In this document: positions 19,219 through 27,801 of the stretch, piece by piece | Layout: each line of letters begins with the position of its first letter | How positions within the stretch are numbered: the first letter of the stretch is position 1 | Assembly (NCBI GenBank): GCA_023397475.1 | Contig: JAEWUD010000044.1 | Location: forward strand, 62,001-126,000 | Direction of reading: 5' to 3' | DNA: 64,000 bases | From: Bacillota bacterium | GTDB taxonomy: Bacteria > Bacillota > Clostridia > Saccharofermentanales > Saccharofermentanaceae | Notes under the pieces: generated by a model | What the model saw: the letters and a program-made list of their open reading frames with translations, nothing else | What the model was told of the DNA's origin: nothing | Database searches by the model: none | Program-made: the position numbers and the translations under genes

Positions 19219-20010
19219 ATGGCGGAACGGGCGGAGGTCAAAGAGGCCAGACAGATTTTCGCGGTCGCGATGTTGGCGGGGGAAATTCTGCTGCAGAGCG
19301 GTGCCGAGATCTACCGCGTCGAGGATACGATCGAGCGGATTCTACGTCTGTCCGGTTATGAGGGAACGGAGTCCTTTGTGACGCCGACCTGTATTCTAAT
19401 GACACTGCGCGATCCGGGTGCGGAGACTCTGACGACGATACGTCGCGTTACGCAGAGGGAGAATAATCTTCACCGGGTTGCGATGACCAATACCGTGGCC
19501 AGGGCGCTCTGTGACGGCAGTCTGTCGATACCCCTGGCGGAAGAACGCCTGAAGACGATTCGTCAGAGCGGCGCTTTGCCGCGATGGGTAAGCCTTCTGA
19601 CTTTGTTCCTGCTGCCGGTGTGTTTTTACTTGTTCTTTGGAGGGACGGACCCGCTGTTTGCCGGCGTGTGTCTTTTGACGGGCGCGTGGCTTGCCGCCGC
19701 CAGAGTTCTTTTCTACCGGCGTTTCACGATCCGGTTCTTTCATGATTTGCTGTGTGCGGCCGGTGTAGCTTTCCTGGCTTCTGTGACGTCCGGTCTTATG
19801 GGCGCGGGGACATCGCAAATGAACCTTGTCATCATCAGCTCGATCATGCCGCTGGTTCCCGGCGTTGCGATCACGACAGCCATCCGCGATGTTCTGCATG
19901 GTGATTACCAATCGGGTACCGCGCGCGCGGCGGAGGCATTTATTATCGCAACGGCGTCGGCCGTCGGGGTCGGTGTGGGATTATTCTTAAGCCGCGCGAT
20001 ACTGCCGTAG
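19219..20010 (+). CDS. ThrE/YjjP-type threonine/serine exporter, N-terminal subunit
   Basis: A 263-residue protein of the DUF1212/YjjP family. The soluble first 110 residues carry the family pattern LAGEILLQSGAEIYRVEDTI and VTPTCILMTL. Five membrane helices follow, including the conserved MPLVPGVAITTAIRDVLHGD. The ATG at 19219 has AAAGGCGG 8 bases upstream; in-frame starts at 19183 and 19198 lack a site and run into the preceding terminator. The YjjB-like subunit gene follows after 8 bp. Known ThrE exporters carry both halves in one chain; split pairs such as this one are common in Firmicutes. Likely substrates are threonine, serine or small peptides. Confidence 0.92.
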   Translation: MAERAEVKEARQIFAVAMLAGEILLQSGAEIYRVEDTIERILRLSGYEGTESFVTPTCILMTLRDPGAETLTTIRRVTQRENNLHRVAMTNTVARALCDGSLSIPLAEERLKTIRQSGALPRWVSLLTLFLLPVCFYLFFGGTDPLFAGVCLLTGAWLAAARVLFYRRFTIRFFHDLLCAAGVAFLASVTSGLMGAGTSQMNLVIISSIMPLVPGVAITTAIRDVLHGDYQSGTARAAEAFIIATASAVGVGVGLFLSRAILP

Positions 20011-20018
20011 GGGGGCAT

Positions 20019-20465
20019 ATGGAACTTTCGATGATTTTTACTCTTCTCGGAGGATTTCTGACGGCGGCCGGTGCGGCACTGCTATTTCATGTGCCGGCTC
20101 GTGCGACGCTGGTCTGCGGGTTGATCGGTATTCTTGCGGGCGCGGTGAAGATTCTGTCTGGTGCGTTCATCGATTCGACGATTCTGTCGACGTTTTTCGC
20201 GACGCTTTTGGTCGCGCTTCTCGCGCATGTCGCAGCGCGTGTCGAACGGATGCCTGTGACGGTTTATCTGATTCCCTGCATCTTTCCGTTCGTTCCGGGG
20301 GCGGGAATGTACCAGATCGTTTTCAGTCTGATCGAGAACCGAACGGGGGATGCAATCGCGTTTTTCTTCCGTACCATGGTCGAGGCGGGCGCGATTGCCC
20401 TGTCAATTTTCATCATTGATACAATATTCCGACTTGGTCGCAAAGTTCACACAAAATGCACATAA
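20019..20465 (+). CDS. ThrE/YjjB-type threonine/serine exporter, C-terminal subunit
   Basis: A 148-residue membrane protein of the DUF3815/YjjB family with about four to five helices. Conserved features are the opening LLGGFLTAAGAALLFHVP, the inner GLIGILAGAVKIL and the signature PCIFPFVPGAGMYQIV. TAGGGGGG lies before the ATG, and the stop codon of the N-terminal subunit is 8 bp upstream, so they are co-translated. Together the two chains equal one full ThrE transporter. No dedicated threonine regulator is nearby. Confidence 0.92.
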   Translation: MELSMIFTLLGGFLTAAGAALLFHVPARATLVCGLIGILAGAVKILSGAFIDSTILSTFFATLLVALLAHVAARVERMPVTVYLIPCIFPFVPGAGMYQIVFSLIENRTGDAIAFFFRTMVEAGAIALSIFIIDTIFRLGRKVHTKCT

Positions 20466-20483
20466 TATCTATCTATCCTTCTG

Positions 20484-20512
20484 TGGATATTGGGCATTCT
20501 ACATAGTATAAT
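20484..20512 (+). promoter_or_regulatory. Promoter of the EF-G-like gene
   Basis: A perfect TATAAT at 20507-20512 with TGGATA 17 bases upstream (4 of 6 matches to TTGACA). The start codon is 34 bases downstream of the -10 box. Confidence 0.55.
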
Positions 20513-20546
20513 GTCCCTATTAGCGTTTACCAAGGAGGAAAGATAC

Positions 20547-22628
20547 ATGCTCAATTATCCAGCAGGCAAGATCCGCAACATCACATTGCTGGGACATGGC
20601 GGATCCGGTAAAACAGCTCTCGCGGAGGCGATGCTCTTCAGCGCGAAGTCGATTGACCGTCTAGGACGTTCGGCTGACGGGAACACGACAATGGACTTCG
20701 ACCCGGAGGAGATCAAGCGTAAGATCTCCATCAACACGACCATTGCGGCGTGCGAGTGGAAGAACTCCAAGATGAACATTATCGACACCCCCGGCGACTT
20801 CGATTTCCTCGGTGAGACGATGGCCGGTATTCGTATAGCGGATAGCGCGATTGTTATGATCAGCGCCAAGGGCGGCACCTCCGTCGGTTCGGAGAAGGCG
20901 ATCCGTCTCTTGAAGAAGCGCAATGTCCCTTTTCTTTTCTTCATGAACCGCATGGATGAGCCGAATGCCGATTTTGAGGCGGTATCTGCGCGCATGCGTG
21001 AGAATTACGGCGCGGGCGTGATCCCGCTCTCTCTGCCGATCATGGCAGACGGCAAGATGACAGGTATCGTCGATGTTATGAATAAGCGTGCGTTCTCGAT
21101 TGATGAGAAGAGCGGCAACATGACGGAGATTCCCGTGCCCGCAGAGTTTACCGACCGGATCGCTTCTTTGCAGGACGCGGTCAACGAGGTCGTCGCCGAG
21201 AGTGATGAAGAACTGATGGAGAAGTATTTCGCCGGCGAAGCCTTCACCGAGGACGAATTCAGAAGAGGTGTTCACGCGGGATTCCGCGATGGCAGCCTTC
21301 ACCCGATCTACGTCGGATCCGCCTATCGGAATTGGGGCGTAGAGTTCCTGATGAACTGTTTGTCGAAGGATACACCGGCCGCCGGCGAGAAAGATGCGAT
21401 TAAGGCGGTAACGCCCGAAGGAACCGCGATCGATGTCGCGTGTGATGAGAATGCCCCGATGTCCGCGTTTGTCTTCAAGACAATCGCCGACCCCTTCGTC
21501 GGTCGGATCAGCATCTTCCGTGTTTATTCCGGTGTTATGAAGGCAAACAGTGCGGTTTATAATTCTGAGAAGGAGAAGGAAGAGCGCGTCGGCGGTCTCT
21601 TCTACATGGTCGGCAAGAAGCAATTGACGACCGAGCAGGTCAGTGCCGGAGATATCGGTGCCGTTGCCAAGCTCGTATTGACTCAGACCAATGATACGCT
21701 TTGTGACAAGTCGCGCCCGGTGATTCTGCCGAAGATCAGTTTCCCGACTCCCTGTCTCTCGATGGCGATCGTTCCGAAGGCCAAGGGCGAGGAAGATAAG
21801 ATTATGGCCGGTCTCCACAAGCTGGCTGATGAAGATCCGGTATTCACGGTGACGACGAATGCGGAGACACGTCAGATGGTCATCGCCGGTCTCGGAGAAC
21901 AGGAGATTAACGTTCTCCGCAGTAAGCTCAAGAGCAAATTCAATGTGGATTCCTCGATCGAGGCTCCGCGTGTCCCGTATCGTGAGACGATCCGCAAGAA
22001 GGTTAAGGTCCAGGGCAAGCACAAGAAGCAGTCCGGCGGTCACGGACAATACGGCGATGTCTGGATCGAGTTCGAGCCTACGGATTCCGAGACGCTTGTT
22101 TTCGAAGAGAATGTCTTCGGCGGAAGTGTTCCGAGGAACTTCTTCCCGGCCGTCGAGAAGGGACTTCAGGATGCCGTGAATCACGGTGTGTTGGCAGGTT
22201 TCCCGGTCGTGAACCTGAAGGCAACACTTGTTGACGGGTCTTACCATGACGTCGACTCCTCCGAAATGGCATTTAAGATCGCGGCGAGCCTGGCGTTCAA
22301 GGCAGGCCTCCCGTTGGCGAATCCGAGTCTTCTCGAGCCGATCAGCACGGTTGTCGTCCATATTCCCGAGGATAAGCAAGGCGACATCATGGGCGATATG
22401 AATAAGCGTCGCGGACGAATTATCGGAATCGATTCCGATGAGGACGGATCTGTTGTATCTTGTGAAGTTCCTACGGCAGAGATGGCGAGCTACGCTACGG
22501 ATCTCAAGTCGATGACACAGGGCCGTGGTTGGTATACGATCGCACATGCCAGATATGAGGCCGCTCCGCCGGATGTAGCCGCGAAGGTGATCGCGGATCA
22601 CAAGTCGCAGCTTGAGGAAGAAGGCTGA
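20547..22628 (+). CDS. Elongation factor G-like translational GTPase
   Basis: A 693-residue five-domain GTPase of the EF-G family. The GTP site is divergent: G1 is GHGGSGKT instead of AHIDAGKT, G3 is DTPGDFDF instead of DTPGHVDF, and G4 is NRMDEPN instead of NKMD. Domain IV (HGQYGDVWIEFEPTD) and domain V are complete. These changes mark the EF-G-like paralogue found beside true FusA in many Clostridia; whether it works in elongation, ribosome recycling or stress is not settled. AAGGAGG lies 8 bases before the ATG at 20547. It has its own promoter and terminator and no rpsL/rpsG/tuf neighbours, unlike the housekeeping fusA. Confidence 0.93.
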   Translation: MLNYPAGKIRNITLLGHGGSGKTALAEAMLFSAKSIDRLGRSADGNTTMDFDPEEIKRKISINTTIAACEWKNSKMNIIDTPGDFDFLGETMAGIRIADSAIVMISAKGGTSVGSEKAIRLLKKRNVPFLFFMNRMDEPNADFEAVSARMRENYGAGVIPLSLPIMADGKMTGIVDVMNKRAFSIDEKSGNMTEIPVPAEFTDRIASLQDAVNEVVAESDEELMEKYFAGEAFTEDEFRRGVHAGFRDGSLHPIYVGSAYRNWGVEFLMNCLSKDTPAAGEKDAIKAVTPEGTAIDVACDENAPMSAFVFKTIADPFVGRISIFRVYSGVMKANSAVYNSEKEKEERVGGLFYMVGKKQLTTEQVSAGDIGAVAKLVLTQTNDTLCDKSRPVILPKISFPTPCLSMAIVPKAKGEEDKIMAGLHKLADEDPVFTVTTNAETRQMVIAGLGEQEINVLRSKLKSKFNVDSSIEAPRVPYRETIRKKVKVQGKHKKQSGGHGQYGDVWIEFEPTDSETLVFEENVFGGSVPRNFFPAVEKGLQDAVNHGVLAGFPVVNLKATLVDGSYHDVDSSEMAFKIAASLAFKAGLPLANPSLLEPISTVVVHIPEDKQGDIMGDMNKRRGRIIGIDSDEDGSVVSCEVPTAEMASYATDLKSMTQGRGWYTIAHARYEAAPPDVAAKVIADHKSQLEEEG

Positions 22629-22653
22629 TCCGATCATTTCACTGACTAGATAA

Positions 22654-22705
22654 GAGGCTGTTGCAGAAGTGATGGGATCATCACTGACGTAACAGCCTCT
22701 TTTTC
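22654..22705 (+). terminator. Terminator after the EF-G-like gene
   Basis: Outer stem GAGGCTGTT / AACAGCCTC with an inner hairpin AGTGATG..CATCACT, followed by TTTTTC. It lies between convergent genes and could act on both strands. Its left arm resembles the end of the MITE-like element at 33167-33545. Confidence 0.88.
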
Positions 22706-22734
22706 ATTCTTGGTAGTATAAATTCAAATGAGAA

Positions 22735-23664
22735 TTAGAGAATCGTGTTGAGGAGTAACTCTTCAATCTTCTGATGTAACTCGACTTTCTTACGAGTGAT
22801 CTCCTCTTGTAACGCATTAAGTTTCTCGAGTGCGAGATTCACATCATCTCGTGTCCGGCAGACTTCATCATAAGCGTGATCAATATCTGAACCGGTTTCC
22901 AGGCTCAAAACAGTACGTCTCGGAGCGAAGAAGCGGCTCTCAAAATTCATGGAAACGTTGACTCTTACATTCAAGGAGCTCAGATCGCGTGTGAATTGCC
23001 TTACGAGGTCCATAGTCTTCGGAAATAAATTGCGTGCGGCAGCAGAACTTGAGTTTCTCGAGGCAACGGAGATCGTTCCTTCCACCAAAACGGGATGTGA
23101 GCCAGGCCGCGCGTTTCCCGTATCGGCCACGAGTCTCTTCAAATGATCTCTTGTTTGAACTCCTGATTGCAAGGCTTTGTCCAACGCCCGTGATTTCATT
23201 TCGACCGCCTGAAGTTCACGATCCATTTGCATGAGAAGTTCCGACTCGGGCTCAGCGATTGCGATGATATATTCTTTCTTCTCGCGTAGGAGCGTTTGAT
23301 ACCGCTCCTCGCAACCTTTGATCGCGAGCAATTCCGCTTCAGCATCGGCGATTCTCTTCGAAATTACTTGAAGTTTATCCACCGCGTCCCGATGTTCTGC
23401 CGTTAGTGTCGCAATTGCCGCGCGAAGCTCATCCGTCTTGCCGGAGCGATTGAATATCATACCGTGCTTAATGGAGGCGAATGCCGAGCCACCTGTGATC
23501 TCGTCGAGCTTCTGTTGCGTCTTATCCCGGGACTTCTCCAGTACGGTCAACTTACTGACGTGCACCTCCGCGAGGGAACGATCATCCAGAAGAGTTTTTG
23601 CGATGGATCTTCTTCTTTGAATTTGAACATTGCAGAGATGTAATTCGCGATTATCGAACGGCAT
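22735..23664 (-). CDS. Coiled-coil protein of unknown function
   Basis: A 309-residue soluble protein I do not recognise. It has an N-terminal helical segment, a central coiled coil (about residues 75-165, DELRAAIATLTAEHRDAVDK onward), a non-helical middle part (about residues 190-255: LVEGTISVASRNSSSAAARN and FESRFFAPRRTVLSLETGSD), and a C-terminal coiled coil. No signal peptide or membrane segment is seen. The start at 23664 is set by AGGAGGAGAA 4 bases upstream; an earlier ATG nine codons upstream has none. It is the last gene of a minus-strand operon with a GT-C-like membrane protein and a GT2 glycosyltransferase, but its link to glycosylation is unclear. Confidence 0.78.
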   Translation of the reverse strand: MPFDNRELHLCNVQIQRRRSIAKTLLDDRSLAEVHVSKLTVLEKSRDKTQQKLDEITGGSAFASIKHGMIFNRSGKTDELRAAIATLTAEHRDAVDKLQVISKRIADAEAELLAIKGCEERYQTLLREKKEYIIAIAEPESELLMQMDRELQAVEMKSRALDKALQSGVQTRDHLKRLVADTGNARPGSHPVLVEGTISVASRNSSSAAARNLFPKTMDLVRQFTRDLSSLNVRVNVSMNFESRFFAPRRTVLSLETGSDIDHAYDEVCRTRDDVNLALEKLNALQEEITRKKVELHQKIEELLLNTIL

Positions 23665-23712
23665 TATTTCTCCTCCTGTGAAAACGATCAACAGAGAATA
23701 CAGCGATGAAAC

Positions 23713-26157
23713 CTATTGAATTCGATAAATAATGGTTTGGTTCTCCTCGGGGAATGACGCGGCGACAGAGAAATTTTTCGCGAAAAAATCCGAATCGACC
23801 GTGTAATCGCGAATCGACAACAGATTCCCGTCAACCAAGATGTAGGAGATCCCCTCCTTGGCGCAAAGATCCACAAAAGCCTGCCGATCTCCGTCGCAAC
23901 CCATGAGAAGATCGGCATATATCGCGCTCCTCGCATCCGTGTCATAACCAGCGGACCATGCGTAATACGGATGCCCGAAATACATGAGGCGACCGGACAG
24001 GAGGAAGGTATGCATCGAATACGGTGCGGTTAGGAAAACGCTGCGCGGCGGAGTGTTCTCGACAATCCATGCTACCGCAGCCGAGTCGAGTCGCATCTCA
24101 AGGGCTCCGTGGTTCTTGTTGACGTAGACAAGGGTGTCACTGATGCCGGATGCGGTCAGGAGCGCAAAAAGCAACACGGCAAGAAGTCTCGTGCTGATCG
24201 TTGCCAGAACCCGCAGAACGCGACGGCCGGTGGGCTGGATCGCACTTTTGGCAGGTGCCAAAAGAACCTCAGGCTGTGATTGCGGGACTTCTTCGTTTGC
24301 GGATGGCATCTCTCCCGGAAGAACCGGAATGCGTACACCCTGGCTTGCCAGGACACGAACTCCCGCGATCGCCGGCGTTCGTATGCCGGGAGAATTCCCC
24401 TCGGATTCCGACTTCTCGTCATTCGCGGCCGCGGAAGTCGCAGGCGCAAAAGGTGTCAGCAGGAAGGCGAGCAGACCCGCGAGATAAGCGGACAGTAGGA
24501 TCAAGCTGATCTGAATAAACTTATGATTGCTCGTAACATCTACGGTCAGGATTACAAGAAACGCGAAAACAAACGGTACCGCGAGCGCGATCATAAGAAT
24601 CACGCGATAAGCGCTGCGCTGGACGAACAAAAGGATCACGAACAGAACGCAAGCGATACCCGTCAATTGTGCGACATATTGAAGAATTTGCAGAGCCGCC
24701 GGTTCCGCCACGACAAAACCCGGATAGAAGGCGGGCGATATGACGTTGCCGGCGCCGCCGGAGAAGAAGAGAGTCTGCAGGAAGGAGGAAGCAACGGCAG
24801 CGACAGCCGTCGTCAAGTAGATCAGTCGACATTCGGAGAAGATGGCCAGTACAAATAGAATCAGGAGGAGGGTGATCAGTGCGGATCCGTGAAAATAGGG
24901 CATGCAACTGACGACGATAGCGCTTAAGATCGCCAGATGTACCGGGCGAATCGGATCATTATGTCTCGGCAGCCACGCTTCCCGTCGAAGGAAGAATCGA
25001 CGGAGCTTGGCCTTGACGCCGGCCTCCTTGCGAAGGTGAAGAAACATGCGTCGCACATGGGGAAGGAAGAAGAACAGCAGGATAAGGATTAAGGCCACAC
25101 CGAACAGGAGGTGTCGTTGGTTCGCGTAGACGTTATTCGCCCAGAGCCCCCAGTTGTCGTACGGCGTCACTCCAATGAACTCGGAATTCGATAGAATTCC
25201 CGAGACGACAGACTCGAAAGTGGCGCCCGGTAAACCGGCCAACGTAAGGATCTGCGAAATGATCGCGGTCGAACTGCGAAACATGACCAGAACCGGCGCG
25301 AGAAGAAACGCACTCTTGCGCCCGAATAAAAGAACCGCGAGTGTGCCGAGAAGAACGAGGCAAGCGACGGCCGACAATATTGTCGGGATATTGAGCGCGT
25401 GATCGATCGGCATTCCCAACGCATGAAGATTGCCGCACAGGAAATAAAACAGGAAGTGATAGCGGATCGATCCGTCGGGGAAATGCGGGTATTGTGTCGG
25501 GAAATTCATCCCCTTTGCAAACGACGAAACCAAAGCCGTATGCGGTGCGAGATCGCTGAATACGGAATACCCGGCATAAAGCTTCGTGCCGGAAATATAG
25601 TAGGAGGAATAGTAGAAGATCGTTACGGCTACGAGCAGTCCGAGAACCGTCAGCGCATAAAAGACGATGCGGCCGGGCGCCGGAATGAAGTCCTGAACAA
25701 ATCGCTTCTCCGGTACGGCCTTGGGGGCAGGTTGGCGATGAGCTCCCAGCCGACGGCGAACCGGAGCGCTGTCTTCCGTATCGCTTGCCGTAGATACAGC
25801 CGGAGCACGACGTCGCGAGTAGCGTTTCTGCCACATCAGGCTGGCAAGGTAAAGCGACACACATAACGTCACGATATTTGTGGGAAGAAGGACTGCCATA
25901 TCGCGAGGCATGAAGGGCGTCATTACATAGGCGAGAAAGTACGTCACAAATGTCACGAGCGTGAGGCCTACGATCAGTCCAGCCGGATAATAGAAAAGCA
26001 GGGTCGGAATCTGCTTGAGGGTGGCCCGCTTGGGTGCAACGCCCATGTAGATGCGTTGGGAATCGGGAAAGAGGAATCGTAACAACTGGACACCGAAGAA
26101 GAAAGAGATCAGGAGATAAAGGACCGCGGGGGTCGCGCCGAAAATTGCCGCCATCAT
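23713..26157 (-). CDS. GT-C-like polytopic membrane glycosyltransferase
   Basis: An 814-residue membrane protein with about 13 membrane helices. After the first helices comes the loop YSVFSDLAPHTALVSSFAKG followed by PTQYPHFPDGSIRYHFLFY. The acidic SD-x-x-x-H loop and the P..P....Y pattern are typical of GT-C enzymes that use polyprenyl-phosphate sugars outside the membrane. The C-terminal 120 residues form a soluble domain (AAVAWIVENTPPRSVFLTAP), as in many such proteins. A Pro/Ser-rich cytoplasmic insert sits near residues 580-640. Its ATG overlaps the stop of the upstream GT2 gene, with GGAGG 5 bases before it, which supports a donor-maker/donor-user pair. The acceptor is unknown. Confidence 0.78.
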   Translation of the reverse strand: MMAAIFGATPAVLYLLISFFFGVQLLRFLFPDSQRIYMGVAPKRATLKQIPTLLFYYPAGLIVGLTLVTFVTYFLAYVMTPFMPRDMAVLLPTNIVTLCVSLYLASLMWQKRYSRRRAPAVSTASDTEDSAPVRRRLGAHRQPAPKAVPEKRFVQDFIPAPGRIVFYALTVLGLLVAVTIFYYSSYYISGTKLYAGYSVFSDLAPHTALVSSFAKGMNFPTQYPHFPDGSIRYHFLFYFLCGNLHALGMPIDHALNIPTILSAVACLVLLGTLAVLLFGRKSAFLLAPVLVMFRSSTAIISQILTLAGLPGATFESVVSGILSNSEFIGVTPYDNWGLWANNVYANQRHLLFGVALILILLFFFLPHVRRMFLHLRKEAGVKAKLRRFFLRREAWLPRHNDPIRPVHLAILSAIVVSCMPYFHGSALITLLLILFVLAIFSECRLIYLTTAVAAVASSFLQTLFFSGGAGNVISPAFYPGFVVAEPAALQILQYVAQLTGIACVLFVILLFVQRSAYRVILMIALAVPFVFAFLVILTVDVTSNHKFIQISLILLSAYLAGLLAFLLTPFAPATSAAANDEKSESEGNSPGIRTPAIAGVRVLASQGVRIPVLPGEMPSANEEVPQSQPEVLLAPAKSAIQPTGRRVLRVLATISTRLLAVLLFALLTASGISDTLVYVNKNHGALEMRLDSAAVAWIVENTPPRSVFLTAPYSMHTFLLSGRLMYFGHPYYAWSAGYDTDARSAIYADLLMGCDGDRQAFVDLCAKEGISYILVDGNLLSIRDYTVDSDFFAKNFSVAASFPEENQTIIYRIQ

Positions 26158-27125
26158 CAATCCTCCGCCTCGATGTCAGCCGGTTGCATCCGGCGTCTGC
26201 GTGTGAAATCCGTATCTTCGGAAACAATATAACGAGGTCGATTCTTCACCTCTTCAAAAATTCGGGCAATATACGTCCCGATCAGTCCGAGACTGATCAT
26301 TATGCAAGCGCCGATTGCCAGTTCCACGACGATAACGGTCGTGAATCCGTTCGCTGCCTGTCCGGTGAAGAAATTGATCAGGGTCTGAACCAGAAGTATC
26401 AATGAACCGAGAAGAAAAACCATACCGATCGTCGTGATCAAGCGAAGCGGCATCGCGGAGAAGGATGTGATCGCGTCGATTGACAATTGCATCAGACGGG
26501 CAAAAGACCATCGCGACGCCCCGGTCTGACGGTCCGCCACCTCGAAAGAGAATGTGGTCCGGCGGAACCCCATCCAAGCGGAGAGTCCGCGAAAAAACGT
26601 ATTGTGTTCGGTAAATTCGCGCCATTTCAGAACGACCTTGCGGTCCAGAAGCTTATAGTCGGAAGCGTTCGCCAGCTGAAAGCCGGACACTTTGTGAAAG
26701 AGCCCGTAGAAGACAAAGGCGTTGAGCCGGCTTGACAGCTTCTCGCGGCCGCGCGAGGACTTGACGCCCTCGACAATGTCGAATCCTTCTTCCTTCCACA
26801 GCCGTAACATCTCCGGAATATGCTCCGGAGGATGTTGGAGATCGCCGTCCATCAGAATCACCGCATCGGCATCCGCGGCGTCGAGTCCGGCGCAAATCGC
26901 CGCCTCTTTGCCGAAGTTCCTCGACAGTTTGAGGCCGCGAACTTTGTCCGGCGCCGTCTCGCAGGCCGCGAGGATCGCATCCCAAGTACCGTCGGTCGAG
27001 CCGTCGTCCAGAAAAAGGAGCATATACGAGATCTTGAGGGGGTCAAGAACCTCGAGCATGCGCTTGCATGTGATCGGGATCTGCTCCTCCTCATTGTAAA
27101 AAGGCATCAATACGCATAAGTCCAT
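26157..27125 (-). CDS. GT2 polyprenyl-phosphate glycosyltransferase, GtrB/DPMS-like
   Basis: A 322-residue enzyme. The GT-A catalytic domain begins at once (LMPFYNEEEQIPITC), with DDGSTDGTWDAI and the metal-binding LMDGDLQHPPEHI. The C-terminal 90 residues hold two membrane helices (ITTIGMVFLLGSLILLVQTL and VVELAIGACIMISLGLIGTY) followed by a basic tail, the layout of GtrB/dolichol-phosphate-mannose synthase-like enzymes. It should transfer a sugar from a nucleotide donor to undecaprenyl phosphate on the inner face of the membrane. GGAGA lies 7 bases before the ATG. The adjoining GT-C-like gene probably uses the product after flipping. Confidence 0.92.
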   Translation of the reverse strand: MDLCVLMPFYNEEEQIPITCKRMLEVLDPLKISYMLLFLDDGSTDGTWDAILAACETAPDKVRGLKLSRNFGKEAAICAGLDAADADAVILMDGDLQHPPEHIPEMLRLWKEEGFDIVEGVKSSRGREKLSSRLNAFVFYGLFHKVSGFQLANASDYKLLDRKVVLKWREFTEHNTFFRGLSAWMGFRRTTFSFEVADRQTGASRWSFARLMQLSIDAITSFSAMPLRLITTIGMVFLLGSLILLVQTLINFFTGQAANGFTTVIVVELAIGACIMISLGLIGTYIARIFEEVKNRPRYIVSEDTDFTRRRRMQPADIEAED

Positions 27126-27227
27126 GAGAAATCTCCGATGTAAGCCGCAAAGGGCCGATTCTCAACTGTTGATCAGCTATATATTAACATAGGTATAGGA
27201 CGAGGAAACTACTCTTATATTACAAAT

Positions 27228-27295
27228 CATCACCGCCACGGGTGATGAAGCGGGCCGGAATCGCATTTGACATTTTCGCGAATCGGCCGCAAAAT
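27228..27295 (+). promoter_or_regulatory. Hairpin and promoter candidate of the TM1266-hydG operon
   Basis: CATCACC-GCCACG-GGTGATG (27228-27247) is a perfect 7-bp inverted repeat in the divergent intergenic region. Next, TTGACA at 27267-27272, a 17-bp spacer and CAAAAT (27290-27295) form a plausible promoter. This would give a leader of about 190 bases ending at the hairpin terminator upstream of the TM1266 gene. Confidence 0.5.
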
Positions 27296-27436
27296 AGACG
27301 ATAGATCTGACGGAGAAGCGATCAAGAGATCCCTAATCCGGAAGAGATGCCGACACACCCATAGGAATCTTCACCGGTGATGCGTGACGACATGCATGAA
27401 TCCGCTTGATGAATCCGAAGAAACCTTGTGTTCCGC

Positions 27437-27470
27437 GCGTCTTTTCCGAGAAGGGAGAGGCGCTTTTTTT
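27437..27470 (+). terminator. Terminator-like hairpin in the TM1266-hydG leader
   Basis: GCGTCTTTTCC / GGGAGAGGCGC pairs along 11 bp with four G-T pairs and a GAGAA loop, followed by seven T residues. It ends 22 bases before the start codon and no gene lies upstream on this strand, so it looks like an attenuator rather than the end of another unit. Confidence 0.78.
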
Positions 27471-27491
27471 GTCTCGAAAGGAGTTGTTACT

Positions 27492-27746
27492 ATGAGAAGA
27501 ATTGCTGTGGTTTCTGCGGTACTGGACCATCCGGCACTATGTCAACAGGAGTTCAACGATACGGTCTCGGCATTCGGGGGCATCGTGCGGGGCCGCATGG
27601 GAATTCCGTTTGAGGAGGCACCCGTTGCTGTTGTCAGCATTGTTGTGGTCGGCGACCTCGACGAGATCAACCAATTGACCGGCAGACTCGGCCGCATTCC
27701 GGGAGTCACAGCCAAGACGGCCATCGCGAAAAACGAGGTCGTCTGA
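27492..27746 (+). CDS. TM1266-family [FeFe]-hydrogenase system regulator
   Basis: An 84-residue protein with a small ferredoxin-like/ACT-like fold similar to the NikR C-terminal domain: RRIAVVSAVLDHPALCQQEF, GGIVRGRMGIPFEE, VVSIVVVGDLDEINQLTGRL and a final IPGVTAKTAIAK. These match the family annotated as iron-only hydrogenase system putative regulator, commonly found beside hyd maturation genes. It has no DNA-binding domain, so it may act on a partner or bind a metabolite. AAAGGAG lies 8 bases before the ATG. hydG follows after 55 bp. The leader terminator upstream suggests the pair is controlled after transcription has begun. Confidence 0.85.
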   Translation: MRRIAVVSAVLDHPALCQQEFNDTVSAFGGIVRGRMGIPFEEAPVAVVSIVVVGDLDEINQLTGRLGRIPGVTAKTAIAKNEVV

Positions 27747-27801
27747 GGTCGAAAACCACGGACGTCCGTTAACGTCAACAAATACCAAAGGGGGTATTAC
27801 A

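Noticed and set aside
20661..22637. Very long minus-strand frame opposite the EF-G-like gene, with similar ones opposite glnN, the paaK/T-box region, aroQ-pheA and glmU
   Set aside because: The plus-strand genes are firmly identified. The opposite frames lack family resemblance and ribosome sites and reflect codon bias.
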